From Bryobacterales bacterium (lineage in GTDB: Bacteria > Acidobacteriota > Terriglobia > Bryobacterales > Bryobacteraceae), in the NCBI GenBank assembly GCA_016716385.1, contig JADJWL010000006.1, positions 237,240-301,239 on the forward strand: 64,000 nucleotides of DNA, read 5' to 3'. A model generated the notes under the pieces. The model saw only the letters and a list, made by a program, of their open reading frames with translations. It made no database searches and was not told the origin of the DNA. Positions 34,727 through 44,882 of the stretch are shown one piece after another; within the stretch, counting starts at the first letter, position 1, and the number at the start of each line of letters is the position of its first letter. The position numbers and the translations under genes are program-made.

Positions 34727-36660
34727 TCCACTGGATACAGAATCTTCGGGTTTCGTGACGCCACCGAGACGCACTCGGTGTAATGGTCGAACTTCTTCAT
34801 CAGGATCGCATGCGTCGGGCACCGTGAGGCGCACATGGCGCAGCGGATGCACGTGCTCTCATCCTTCAGCATGACGCCGCCCAACGTGTCCTTTTCCTCG
34901 GCCGGGAGAGCCGCGTAGGCGGCGGGCTCCAGATCGACGCCGGCCTCGAACAGACGCTCCCAGGCGTCCTGGTCCGGCAGACGGCTCAGGCCCACCAGCT
35001 TGATCAGGTTCTCCGGGCAGATGTCCACGCAGCCGTTGCAGCCGATGCAGAGGGCGGTGTCGAAGACCGTGTTGATATTGCAGCGCAGGCAGCGCGACGC
35101 CTGCCGCCGCGCGGCCGCCTCGGGATACGCTTCCTCGACCGTCTCGACCGATGCCGCGCGCCGCGCCGTGTCGAGCACCGGCGGATTGGCCCGCTCCATC
35201 GCCTGCCAGCCCTGGCTCATTTCGTAGGCGGCCGGCAGCCAGCGCTTCCGCAGGACGATGTCGGTCCGGGTCCCGCGCAGATAGTCGTGCATGGAGCGCG
35301 CCGCGGTGTGGGCCGAGGCGATCGCGTCGATGAACAGCCGCGGCCCGTGCGCGATGTCGCCGCAAGCGAACACGTCGGGCGCCGTGGTCTGGTAGGTCTC
35401 CGGATTCACTTTGATCAGCCCGCGGGTGGACTCGACCCCGTCCGCCGGATCCAGGAACGACAGGTCGGACGACTGGCCGATGGCGAAGATCACCGAATCG
35501 GCCGGGATATCCTCGACCGCGCCGTCGTCGAACTTGGGATTGAAGCGCCCGGTCTCGTCAAACACCGACAGGCACCGCGTGACGCGGAGCGCGCTCACCT
35601 TCCCGTCGCGGACCACAACCTCCCTCGGTCCCTGGCGATTGTGCAGGCGAATGCCCTCTTCCTCGCCTTCGATCACCTCAGTCTCATCGGCGGGCATCTC
35701 CTCCCGGGATTCGAGGCACACGACGTGTACCTCCTTGTCCCCGCTCAACCGGAGCGCCGACCGGGCGACATCGTAGGCGACCTTCTCGCCGCGGCCGATC
35801 TCCTCCAGCGTTTCGGCCCGTCCTCCCGCTTCCACCGGGCGCACCGCCGACCGCGCGACGTCGTAGGCGACATTGCCTCCGCCGATCACCACAATCCGCC
35901 GTCCGAGCGGCACCGGCTTGCCTTCGTTGAACGCGCGCAGGAAGTCGATGCCGTCGTAGACTCCGTCCGCATCGCCGCCCGGCAAGTCCAGCTTGCGGCC
36001 CTTCGGCAGACCGATGCCCAGGAAGATCGCGGCGTAGCCGTCGCGCCGCAGGTCCGCGAGAGTGAAATCGCGTCCCAGCTTCCGGTTGCATTGGAGCTCG
36101 ACGCCGAGCGAGAGAATCGCCTCGATTTCGTGCCGCACCAGGTCCCGCGGCAGGCGGAACACCGGGACGCCCACGGTCAGCATGCCGCCGGGCTCGGAGT
36201 AGGCCTCGAACACCGTCACCCGGTAGCCGATCTGCACGAGGTCGTGGGCCACAGTCAGCCCCGAAACGCCGGCGCCGATTACCGCCACGCGTTCGTACTC
36301 CCCGCGATTGGCGGGCAGCATTCGCTGGTCGCAGCCGTCACGGTACACCCCGTACCCGCCCGTCTCGGGCCCGAACTGGTCCGTGACGAACCGTTTCAGG
36401 GCGCGAATGGACACCGGTGCATCGAGCGACCCGCGCCGGCAGTTGGCTTCGCACGGCGCGCCGCACACGCGGCCGCAGATGGATGCGAACGGATTGGTCG
36501 CCCGCGCGATGCGGTACGCCTCCTCGTAGCGCCTTTCGGCGATTGCGTTGACATACCCGCACGCGTCGGTGTGCACTGGGCAGGCGTGCCGGCACTTCAC
36601 CATCTCGACCCAGTAGTCCGAATCGCCGGGTACCCGAACCTGCCAGGAGCCGTTCGTCAC
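34723..36660 (-). CDS. GltD-like FAD oxidoreductase with two C-terminal 4Fe-4S clusters
   Basis: 645 residues. N-terminal Cys-rich Fer4_20 helical domain (CRHACPVHTDACGY, CGRVCGAPCEANCRRG), FAD-binding GAGVSGLTVAHDL (about 125-140), NAD(P)-binding GGGNVAYDVARSA (about 245), and C-terminal ferredoxin clusters CIGCNGCVDICP and CIRCAMCASRCP. The segment around VAYDVARSA occurs twice within about 40 residues, separated by AGGRAETLEEIGRGEK. It resembles glutamate synthase small subunits but no large subunit is present. Position between oxidase and assembly genes suggests a dedicated electron carrier (see findings). Starts 3 bases after the preceding stop; ends in ATGA overlap. Confidence 0.85.
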   Translation of the reverse strand: MTNGSWQVRVPGDSDYWVEMVKCRHACPVHTDACGYVNAIAERRYEEAYRIARATNPFASICGRVCGAPCEANCRRGSLDAPVSIRALKRFVTDQFGPETGGYGVYRDGCDQRMLPANRGEYERVAVIGAGVSGLTVAHDLVQIGYRVTVFEAYSEPGGMLTVGVPVFRLPRDLVRHEIEAILSLGVELQCNRKLGRDFTLADLRRDGYAAIFLGIGLPKGRKLDLPGGDADGVYDGIDFLRAFNEGKPVPLGRRIVVIGGGNVAYDVARSAVRPVEAGGRAETLEEIGRGEKVAYDVARSALRLSGDKEVHVVCLESREEMPADETEVIEGEEEGIRLHNRQGPREVVVRDGKVSALRVTRCLSVFDETGRFNPKFDDGAVEDIPADSVIFAIGQSSDLSFLDPADGVESTRGLIKVNPETYQTTAPDVFACGDIAHGPRLFIDAIASAHTAARSMHDYLRGTRTDIVLRKRWLPAAYEMSQGWQAMERANPPVLDTARRAASVETVEEAYPEAAARRQASRCLRCNINTVFDTALCIGCNGCVDICPENLIKLVGLSRLPDQDAWERLFEAGVDLEPAAYAALPAEEKDTLGGVMLKDESTCIRCAMCASRCPTHAILMKKFDHYTECVSVASRNPKILYPVE

Positions 36661-36663
36661 GGT

Positions 36664-36984
36664 TTACTCGTCCTCGTGCGACCGGCCGATGACGAACACG
36701 GTCACCAGAACCACATAAAGCAGCGCCATCGCCGCGATCCCGTACATCAGACCGGGCGAGGTGACGGTCATCTCGTTGAACGTCCGCACTAGGGCGCCCC
36801 GGTCCGCGTGGTCGACCTCGCCATACATGTACACCACCAAGTAGCCGGCGCAGAACAGCCCGATGATGGGAAATGCCAGCTTCAGGAACCCCGGCGCGCC
36901 GGTCCCTTTTCGTTCCGTCATCCAGCCGCCGGCGTACTCTCTGACCTCGCCGCGTCCGGCGGCGTTCGGGTCGGTGCCGCTCAT
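36664..36984 (-). CDS. Membrane protein with two helices in oxidase operon
   Basis: 106 residues from ATG 36984. A polar N-terminus (about 35 residues, GRGEVREYAGGWMTERKG), helix one FLKLAFPIIGLFCAGYLVVYMYG, a soluble loop, helix two LMYGIAAMALLYVVLVTVFVIG and an acidic tail. No family recognised; the layout would suit an extra small subunit of the cbb3 complex, analogous to the N-terminal anchor of CcoP without its heme domains. ATGA overlap with the preceding gene. Confidence 0.65.
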   Translation of the reverse strand: MSGTDPNAAGRGEVREYAGGWMTERKGTGAPGFLKLAFPIIGLFCAGYLVVYMYGEVDHADRGALVRTFNEMTVTSPGLMYGIAAMALLYVVLVTVFVIGRSHEDE

Positions 36985-37163
36985 GAGGTTCTCCCTTCTT
37001 CCCGCTCTTCGTGTGAGTCGAATACCTGGTACTTCACATCCTCTCCGCGGGCGCCCCAGTAGCCGTCCTTCACCGTACGGATCAGGAACACCAGCGCGCC
37101 GAGGACCATCAGCACGAAATACGAGTACGCGAAATAGATGCTGGGCCATGTGTAGTCAGCCAT
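36981..37163 (-). CDS. CcoS/CcoQ-like small membrane protein
   Basis: 60 residues: MADYTWPS, a helix (FAYSYFVLMVLGALVFLI), then KDGYWGARGEDVKYQVFDSHEE. The soluble motif with VKYQVF recalls the CcoS tail and closely echoes a second small protein near the start of the operon (AKYQVF at 42725-42922). Located immediately after ccoO, the usual ccoQ slot. Probably an assembly or stability factor of the oxidase. Confidence 0.7.
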   Translation of the reverse strand: MADYTWPSIYFAYSYFVLMVLGALVFLIRTVKDGYWGARGEDVKYQVFDSHEEREEGRTS

Positions 37164-37175
37164 TGCCTGCGCTCC

Positions 37176-37745
37176 TTACTCCTCGTAGTCGTTGTCGGGG
37201 CGCCAGTCCTTCGCGCGTCCGAGGGTTTGCATATAGGCCACGATGGCCTTGAATTCGGCCGCATCCTCGACGAGCCATGGATAGGGCGGCATGATCGAGC
37301 CGGGCACCAGGTCGCGCGGATTTCGGAAGTGGGTCCGGTGCCACTGCTCGTCGTACTTGCCGCCGACCCGGGACAGGTCCGGGCCCGTGCGCTTGGTGCC
37401 GAACAGGTGCGGATCGTCGTAGACGAATTCGTCCGGCGTGGACACGGGCGAATCCACGCCCTTCCATCCGGACCGCTTCGTATCGGCCAGCAGGGTCCGG
37501 GTCTGCTGCGTATGGCAGTACCAGCAGCCCTCGCGGATGTAGATCTGGCGCCCCTGGAGTTGCAGCTCATTGAGGGGCGTCAGCTTGCCAGTCGGCCCCT
37601 TCGCGGGGTCAGCGTTCTCGAATGGCTTCGCCCAGGTCGTGTCCACCAGCGGCGGCACGACCGTGGTCAGGATGCCCCCGATGAAGAACAGAACCAGGGA
37701 AATGATGGCGGCCCAGGTGGCGCTCGTGTCTGCTTTCCGTAGCAT
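37176..37745 (-). CDS. ccoO: cbb3-type cytochrome c oxidase subunit II (CcoO)
   Basis: 189 residues from ATG 37745 (GGAG 7 bases upstream; a GTG 6 bases earlier is less likely). One N-terminal helix (AAIISLVLFFIGGILTTVV), the heme c motif CWYCH in EGCWYCHTQQTRTL, and TGPDLSRVGGKYDEQWHRTHFRNP plus PGSIMPPYPWL carrying the axial Met. All hallmarks of CcoO/FixO, the monoheme subunit next to CcoN. It starts 20 bases after the ccoN stop. Confidence 0.95.
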   Translation of the reverse strand: MLRKADTSATWAAIISLVLFFIGGILTTVVPPLVDTTWAKPFENADPAKGPTGKLTPLNELQLQGRQIYIREGCWYCHTQQTRTLLADTKRSGWKGVDSPVSTPDEFVYDDPHLFGTKRTGPDLSRVGGKYDEQWHRTHFRNPRDLVPGSIMPPYPWLVEDAAEFKAIVAYMQTLGRAKDWRPDNDYEE

Positions 37746-37764
37746 GGTCACGCTCCCATGCCGC

Positions 37765-39151
<1,387 letters not shown>

Positions 39152-39168
<17 letters not shown>

Positions 39169-40963
39169 ATTGGCTCTCTTTCTGCTCCGGATTGAGGCTC
39201 CGGATGAAGTTCACAAGGTCCCCCACATCGTTCACGGAAAGACCGTAATCGATCCACGGCGGCATGGCCGTGCCCTGCACGCCGTAGAGAATGGCGTCGA
39301 ACATGCGCGCGTCGTTCGTGCTGTGGACAAACGGGGCGTTGCGCAAATTGCGCGGCCGCGGCAGGATGTCCAGCGAATTGGGCCCCTTGCCGTCCGCCTT
39401 CCGGCCATGGCAGCCGCCGCACCGCCGGACGAACATCGCCTCGCCCCGCGCGGCCGACTCCGCGCTCATCGCCACCGGATTGGCGTCCGGCACCTTGCGC
39501 GCCTTCAACTCCCGGCGCGGCTGCCGGGTGAACTCGGTCTGGATATGATCGAGCAGTCCGTTGATCTGGGCGTCGTCGAGAAGCCGGCCCCAACCCGGCA
39601 TCGACGTGCCGGGAACCCCGTCGCGGATGGAACCCGCCAGCCTCTCGACCGGTTTCGAGTTCATGAAACCCGCCTTGGTCAGGTCCCGCGGATACGGGTC
39701 CAGATAGATCGCGATCGTCCCGTGCCCATCGCCCTTTTCGCCGTGGCACCGCTCGCACAGCGCGCGGTACGTTTCCGCCGCGGACGCCAACCGCGGCGCG
39801 GGGCGCAGGCTGGCCAGATACGCGGACATTGCGCGGAACTCGTCATCGGTGAAGCGAAACGCCGGCATGATCGAATCCGCCACCGTGCTGCGTGGATTCC
39901 GAAAGTGCGCAAACAGCCAGTCTTCTTCTTTGAGGAGACCCTCATAGGTGAGATCCGGGGCGATGCCGCCGTCCTCGTCGCCCAGCTTATGGCACGCCAG
40001 GCAGGCACGGTCCCGCACCAGATCCTTGCCCTGCTCCAGCATGGCCGCGGGCGTGATGGTGACGGGCCGGATGGCGGCCTGCACCAGTTCGGCGCCCCCG
40101 GTCAGCTTCAGCCGGTAACGCTGGATTTCGGTCTCCGACAGGTTCTTCCCTTTGCGGCTCTTGAGGAAGATCACGAGTGCCCGAGTCTCCTCGGTCGTCA
40201 GGTTGAATTTCGGCATCACCGACGTCGCCAGGTTGGCGCGCGGGTCGTCGATCGCCTCCCACAGGTAGTCGAGTTTGAACTTCTTTCCGCCGTCCGACAG
40301 ATCGGGGCCGAGCGTGCCGTCCGACATTCCTTCGATCCGGTGGCAGCCGTAACAGTTGGACTTGAAGAAGAGTTCGCGGCCCTGCTGCACGGTCGCCGTT
40401 CCAGGGAAGTTTTCCTCGGTGTGGCACTGTGCGCAGTTGGCTTCCATATAGACCGTCCCCTTGAGGTGCGGTGTGTAATCGGCGCGCCAGCCGGCCTGCG
40501 TCACGAATCCCAGCAGAGGATCGGGCCAGAAATGGTCTTCGCCGTGGCTGTAGTGTTCCTGCAGGCCCCGGCCCTGGCCGTCGTGGCACACCGTGCAGCC
40601 GAAGTCGGCGAACTTGTGCCGCCGCTCCCATTGCCCGTTGCGGCGCACGTCGCCCAGCGCCTCCGAATAGGGATGGGTCTTGGTGGGATGCGCATGCTGC
40701 GTGAACCGCGGATCGTCGACCGCGGTGTGACAGGTCAGGCAGCGGTCGACCCGCTTCTCGCCGAAGTTGGTCACGATGACCTGTTCGATGCGCGCGCTCC
40801 GTCCCGTCACCGCCGCCCGTTCGGCGTCCGTCTTCGCCAGGCCGCGCGCCTGGTCGAAGTAGGCCGTCTGGTAGCGCTCCCAGTCGTGGAAAAACTGGTT
40901 GTAGAACACCACTCCATGCACCAGGAGAATCACAAAGCTGCCTATCGCCAGTGCCAGTTGCAT
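39152..40963 (-). CDS. Seven-heme membrane-anchored cytochrome c
   Basis: 603 residues. N-terminal helix (LALAIGSFVILLVHGVVFY), then seven CxxCH motifs: CLTCH 75, CTVCH 123, CAQCH 177, CYGCH 204, CLACH 321, CERCH 403, CGGCH 515. The last three sit in class I cytochrome c-like modules with GPDL/APDL and distal Met motifs (SIMPAF, TSMPGW, TAMPPW). Lying between cytochrome b and ccoN, with no separate cytochrome c1 or ccoP anywhere in the operon, it is the obvious wire between the quinol-oxidising and O2-reducing modules. That role is inference from context. Confidence 0.9.
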
Positions 40964-40972
40964 CGTGTCCTC

Positions 40973-42265
40973 CTACCAGGGCGTCACAAACATCCAGTTC
41001 GGGCCGCGGAAGAACGTGCCGAGGATGATGAAGCCTACGTTCAGCAGCACGAAGACCAGAAATACGGTGTTGGCCAGCAGCCTCTCCCGCGCGAACCACA
41101 CGCCGACGCCCTTCGGGGAGCGGTCCAGATACGGCGCGACCATCAGCAGGATCACGAACAGCGTCGGAATGCCGACGCCGCCCCAGAACGCCGAGTAGCT
41201 CACCATCTCCTGCAGCCCGAGGAAATACCAGGGGGCCTTGGCGGGATTCGGCGGATGCATTACGTTCACCGGCTCCTCAAGCGGCGCGTCGAACAGCAGC
41301 GACAAGACCAGAATCACTGCCAGCGTGATGACCAGCACGAACAGCTCGGCCGTCACCAGGTTCGGCCAGGAAAACACCGACCGGTCCGGGACGTTGCCGG
41401 TCTTGGTCAACGGGCCGCGCACCAGGCCTTGCAGTCCATAGGTGCGTTTCGCCGCACCGGGCTCCGCCGGGGCGAGTTCCAGCGCCGGCCGGACCTCGGC
41501 CTCCGCGGGGCGCGACAGCCCGCCATCCTTGCGGATGCGCCAGAAGTGAATGGCGATCAACAGGGTGAGAATCGCCGGCAGAACCGCTACGTGGAGCACG
41601 TAGAAGCGTAGCAGCGCCTCCTGCCCCACGTTGGCGTCGCCGAGCAGCAGGAACTGGATCTCCTTCCCGAACACAGGCGCGTAGCCGGCGATGGCGGCGC
41701 CGACCGTGATCGCCCAGAACGCCAACTGGTCCCACGGCAACAGGTATCCAGTGAAGCTCAGGCCCAGGGTCACCAGCAACAGCACCACGCCGAGAACCCA
41801 GTTGAATTCCCGTGGCTTCTTGTACGACCCGGTGAGAAACACCCGGCACATGTGCAGAAAGACGAGCGCCACCATGCCGTGCGCCGCCCAGCGGTGCATG
41901 TTGCGCAGGAACGTCCCGAACGCCACCGACCCGCGCAGGTCCAGCATCCGGTCATAGGCCTGCTCGGTCGAGGGTACGTAGTAGAACATCAGCAGCACGC
42001 CCGTGAGGGCCAGGATGATGTACAGGAAGAAGGACATCAGGCCCAGGCCCAGCGTGTACAGCGGCCGCAGCGTGTTCTGGTGGACCTTGACCGGGTGAAT
42101 ATGAAGGAAGAAATTCGTGAAGCTGGTCGACGCACGCTCCAGGTCGTTCGACGGCAGGGGATTCCGGAAGATCGAGGACCACACGTTGGCGGGCATCTCC
42201 CGGAAGACCGCCCAGACCGACGGGGGTCGGGGCGGCGGGGGCGGGACTTGCGTCGCGGTGCTCAT
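40973..42265 (-). CDS. petB: Cytochrome b of a bc-type quinol:cytochrome c complex
   Basis: 430 residues. Cytochrome b/b6 core with heme His pairs in RNMHRWAAHGMVALVFLHMCRV and YVLHVAVLPAILTLLIAIHFW, and a full-length C-terminal half with KAPWYFLGLQEM (the quinol-site PxWY/F-type motif, here PWYF). About eight helices and a short polar insert (about 255-285). Length fits fused cytochrome b rather than split b6 + subunit IV. Starts with ATGA overlap at the Rieske stop. Probably oxidises menaquinol. Confidence 0.9.
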   Translation of the reverse strand: MSTATQVPPPPPRPPSVWAVFREMPANVWSSIFRNPLPSNDLERASTSFTNFFLHIHPVKVHQNTLRPLYTLGLGLMSFFLYIILALTGVLLMFYYVPSTEQAYDRMLDLRGSVAFGTFLRNMHRWAAHGMVALVFLHMCRVFLTGSYKKPREFNWVLGVVLLLVTLGLSFTGYLLPWDQLAFWAITVGAAIAGYAPVFGKEIQFLLLGDANVGQEALLRFYVLHVAVLPAILTLLIAIHFWRIRKDGGLSRPAEAEVRPALELAPAEPGAAKRTYGLQGLVRGPLTKTGNVPDRSVFSWPNLVTAELFVLVITLAVILVLSLLFDAPLEEPVNVMHPPNPAKAPWYFLGLQEMVSYSAFWGGVGIPTLFVILLMVAPYLDRSPKGVGVWFARERLLANTVFLVFVLLNVGFIILGTFFRGPNWMFVTPW

Positions 42266-42750
42266 ACGCTCAGGTAGCTCCCTGGCTCGACCTCGGCGTC
42301 CTTGTCCACCTCGATCTCCCCGTTCGGAGCCAGCGTGACCTGGTACCAGGGCAGCGCGCGGGGCGCCGGCCCGCCGGTCACGTGGCCGTCGGTGTCAAAC
42401 CGCGAGCCATGGCAGGGGCAGGCGAAGCCTGTCTCGCTCAGGCCGACAATACAGCCCAGGTGAGTGCACGTCGTGGAAATCGCGGCGATCTTGTCGCCCT
42501 CGCGCACGACACAGATCCGGCGGGCTTCCATCGCGATACGGGTGCCGGCCGGATAGTCGTCCGGCTTGCCGATCGAAAACCGCTGCGGTGTGCCGTACGT
42601 GGCCCGCGGCTTGATGAAGACGAAATTCGAAAAGGCGCTCAGTACGGCTGAGCCGAACAGCCCGACGCTGCTCAGCCAGGCCAGCATTCGCCGCCGCTGC
42701 ACCGGGTCCGCCGCGGCGGCGCCGCTATCTCTTCTCGGGTTCACTCCCAT
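42262..42750 (-). CDS. petC: Rieske [2Fe-2S] iron-sulfur protein
   Basis: 162 residues from ATG 42750. N-terminal RRRMLAWLSSVGLFGSAVLSAF (membrane anchor with Arg-rich, Tat-like start), then the cluster ligands in CTHLGC and CPCHGS with the flanking GxxRY... replaced by SRFDTDGHVTGGPAP, as usual for Rieske proteins. It takes electrons from quinol in the bc complex. It overlaps the previous small gene by 26 bases and the cytochrome b gene by ATGA. Confidence 0.92.
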   Translation of the reverse strand: MGVNPRRDSGAAAADPVQRRRMLAWLSSVGLFGSAVLSAFSNFVFIKPRATYGTPQRFSIGKPDDYPAGTRIAMEARRICVVREGDKIAAISTTCTHLGCIVGLSETGFACPCHGSRFDTDGHVTGGPAPRALPWYQVTLAPNGEIEVDKDAEVEPGSYLSV

Positions 42751-42922
42751 CCGTCTGCTCCTCGGTGGAATCCACAAGTTGTTCAACATCCGACCAGAAG
42801 ACCTGGTACTTGGCGTCTTCCAGGTTCTTGAACCAGTCCCTCTTCACGGCGAACACAAACAGGAACGCCGCGCCCAGGCCCATGCACAGACTCGCCGCGA
42901 TGGTGACCCAGGTCAATTCCAT
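42725..42922 (-). CDS. CcoS-like small membrane protein
   Basis: 65 residues: one helix (TIAASLCMGLGAAFLFVFAV), then KRDWFKNLEDAKYQVFWSDVEQ and an acidic tail. The layout matches CcoS, an assembly factor for heme and copper insertion into cbb3 oxidase, and it resembles the 60-residue protein at 36981. The start overlaps the Rrf2 stop by 10 bases. Confidence 0.75.
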   Translation of the reverse strand: MELTWVTIAASLCMGLGAAFLFVFAVKRDWFKNLEDAKYQVFWSDVEQLVDSTEEQTDGSEPEKR

Positions 42923-43377
42923 ATCTGCTCCAGCGGCGCCGGAATTGGCGGCGCGGTCCCGGCCCGGCGCGCCCGCGAGTCCTCCGCCAGACGCGCCAGC
43001 GTCGCTCTCTGGAGCACCCGCATCATGGCCGCCTGCGCCTGCTTCCAGACATCGTGGCCGCCGCACCACCACAGCCGCCCGCAGCGGGCGTCCTGGGCCA
43101 GGCACGTGTTCAGGCACAGCGGTCCCTCGATCGCCTCGACCACATCCAGAACCGTAATCCGGTTCGCCGGACGCGCCAGTTCGAAGCCTCCATGGATGCC
43201 GCGGTGGGAAGTGATCAGGTCCGCCCTGCTCATGGCTTGGAGGACCTTGGCCATGAATTGCGGCGGAACCTCGCTGGCTTCGGCTAACTCCTCGCGTCGC
43301 GCGCGGGCGCCCGGCGGCGCCTCGGCCAAGTGAATCATCACCCGCAATGCGTAGTCAGCGGCCCGCGTCAACTGCAT
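42913..43377 (-). CDS. Rrf2-family transcription regulator with four-Cys cluster motif
   Basis: 154 residues from ATG 43377. Rrf2 winged helix: QLTRAADYALRVMIHLAE, QFMAKVLQAMSRADLITSHRGIHGGFELARPA (recognition region). A Cys group at 88, 92, 99 and 105 (CLNTC..C..C) suggests an oxygen- or NO-sensitive Fe-S cluster as in IscR/NsrR. As first gene of the respiratory operon with a dyad in its own leader, it probably autoregulates the operon in response to O2, NO or Fe-S status. Confidence 0.88.
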   Translation of the reverse strand: MQLTRAADYALRVMIHLAEAPPGARARREELAEASEVPPQFMAKVLQAMSRADLITSHRGIHGGFELARPANRITVLDVVEAIEGPLCLNTCLAQDARCGRLWWCGGHDVWKQAQAAMMRVLQRATLARLAEDSRARRAGTAPPIPAPLEQIWN

Positions 43378-43418
43378 CCTGAAATCCGCCCTTCGAAAAA
43401 CCGGACAAACGGGATCAA

Positions 43419-43442
43419 GAAAGTCCTGAATTAGCAACTTTC
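43419..43442. promoter_or_regulatory. Operator-like dyad upstream of the respiratory operon
   Basis: GAAAGT (43419-43424) and ACTTTC (43437-43442) form a perfect inverted repeat with 12 bases between them, spanning 24 bases, a suitable size for an Rrf2 dimer site. It lies 42 bases before the rrf2 start codon in an AT-rich stretch. I could not assign clean -35/-10 boxes. Confidence 0.5.
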
Positions 43443-43512
43443 GTACCAACCGAATGGGCCAGCGATTCAGGCGAAAATCGCATCCCCAAGGAATTGATCG
43501 GGGCAGGCAGGG

Positions 43513-43545
43513 GCGGTTCCCCCACTGCGCACTGGGGGAAACCGC
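43513..43545. terminator. Strong hairpin between TPR gene and respiratory operon
   Basis: GCGGTT-CCCCCA, loop CTGCGCAC, TGGGGG-(A)-AACCGC: a 12-bp stem with one bulged A. It lies about 25 bases after the stop of the minus-strand TPR gene. There is no clear U-run on either strand, so it may be a factor-dependent end or an RNA stability element. Confidence 0.5.
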
Positions 43546-43570
43546 GCCATGCCCCAGTCCGGGGAGATAT

Positions 43571-44740
43571 CTAGGGCGATGGAGTCAGGGAAACGTCGCG
43601 GAGCCGGAACTCCGCCGCGCCGCCAGCCTGTCCGCGCGGGCGGCAGACCAGGACCAGCCTGACCAAAGCGGGTCTCGGCGGGAATGCCAGGTGGCATTCC
43701 TCTTCGTCCCCGGAAAACCGGATCGTGCACGCGCCGCCGGCCGCTTCCCAAGCCCACCCTTGCGGGACGGCGCCGCCTTGCGGCTCGGCGCGGAACCGGA
43801 GGATCCAGGACCCCGGACGCACGAACACCGTCTGCTGGAGGACCTCGGTGAACCCGGACTGGCTGCCGTCAAAGGCAACGGCGATCTCCCCGCGGCGGGC
43901 ATCGTGGCGTGCGATGGCTTCGTGGCGGCGCCAGTCGAACCCCTGCTGCAGGACCGGTTGCCGGAACTGGCCGTTGACCAGCCCGCCGCCTGCCGCGCCG
44001 TGCGGAATGACCCCGCGGCCGGCGAGCGCGTTCCACACCGCCAGCGCCGGCGCGGCGTGTCCCGCCCGGAGGAGAGTCTCGCAGGCACGGAGCAAGTCCG
44101 GTGCTTCCGCGGGGGCAGCCAGGCGCGCGGCGGCCGGGGCGGTGTCCGCGAGCGCCCCGGTGTGGCCCTCCGCCGTCAGGAAGCGGACGTAGCCGGACCA
44201 GAGCGCGGACCGCCCCGCCAGCCGCGGCCAGATCGCGGCGTGTTCCCCGCGCTGCCATGCCAGCCGGTAGGCGCCGGACGGGTCGGCGCCCCGCACCGCT
44301 ATGGCCCGCAGGGCCCAGAACCAGAACGCCGCTTCGTCCTCCTGGCGGAAGTAAAAGCCGGCCAGAGAGAACGCGGGGCCGAAACGGCGATCCGCCGCGG
44401 CGCCTTCGAGCAGCGCGTTTTCTGCCGCCGCCAGATCGCCGGCAAGTTCGAGTTGCGTGGCGAGCTCCATCCAGGCTCCTGCGTGCCGCGGGCTTACGGC
44501 GGTGGCGCGGCGCAACAGGTCAAGCGTCGACGGGTCGGCGGGAGGCAGCACCCGGGCGGCCAGGACGAGGGCATCGGCATTGGCTGGGTCGATGGCGGCC
44601 GCGCGCAGAAAGTCGCCCGCGGCCGTGGCATGGGCTGTCCACGCCTGCCTGGACACCTGCCACCCCGCAATCGCACAGAGGCAGAGAACAACCAGAGCCT
44701 CTCCCATTCGGGCTACTGCCGGGATATTCCACTTCTTCAT
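43571..44740 (-). CDS. Membrane-anchored TPR protein with C-terminal carbohydrate-binding-like domain
   Basis: 389 residues from ATG 44740. One N-terminal helix (GEALVVLCLCAIAGWQVS), TPR-like helices from residue 35 to about 230 (AAAIDPANADALVLAARVL, AVSPRHAGAWMELATQLEL), then a beta-rich domain (about 255-389: RHEAIARHDARRGEIAVAFDGSQSGF, LRFRAEPQGG) resembling a jelly-roll. I know similar architectures near exopolysaccharide genes but none is adjacent. Function unknown. Divergent from the FecR-like gene across about 140 bases. Confidence 0.6.
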   Translation of the reverse strand: MKKWNIPAVARMGEALVVLCLCAIAGWQVSRQAWTAHATAAGDFLRAAAIDPANADALVLAARVLPPADPSTLDLLRRATAVSPRHAGAWMELATQLELAGDLAAAENALLEGAAADRRFGPAFSLAGFYFRQEDEAAFWFWALRAIAVRGADPSGAYRLAWQRGEHAAIWPRLAGRSALWSGYVRFLTAEGHTGALADTAPAAARLAAPAEAPDLLRACETLLRAGHAAPALAVWNALAGRGVIPHGAAGGGLVNGQFRQPVLQQGFDWRRHEAIARHDARRGEIAVAFDGSQSGFTEVLQQTVFVRPGSWILRFRAEPQGGAVPQGWAWEAAGGACTIRFSGDEEECHLAFPPRPALVRLVLVCRPRGQAGGAAEFRLRDVSLTPSP

Positions 44741-44882
44741 ACAGGCCACCATAGAAATAGTCGGCAGTTGCCGGGGTTTTTCTCACTCCGCGGAGCGGGT
44801 TTTCCGCGCACAGCCGTACATGTTGCAGCGTCTCCCGACGATCAGATCTATGTGCGGGCAGCGCACACAGGAGAAACGAAAC

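Noticed and set aside
34723..36660. Glutamate synthase small subunit
   Set aside because: The GltD-like core carries two additional ferredoxin clusters, there is no GltB, and it is embedded in an oxidase operon.
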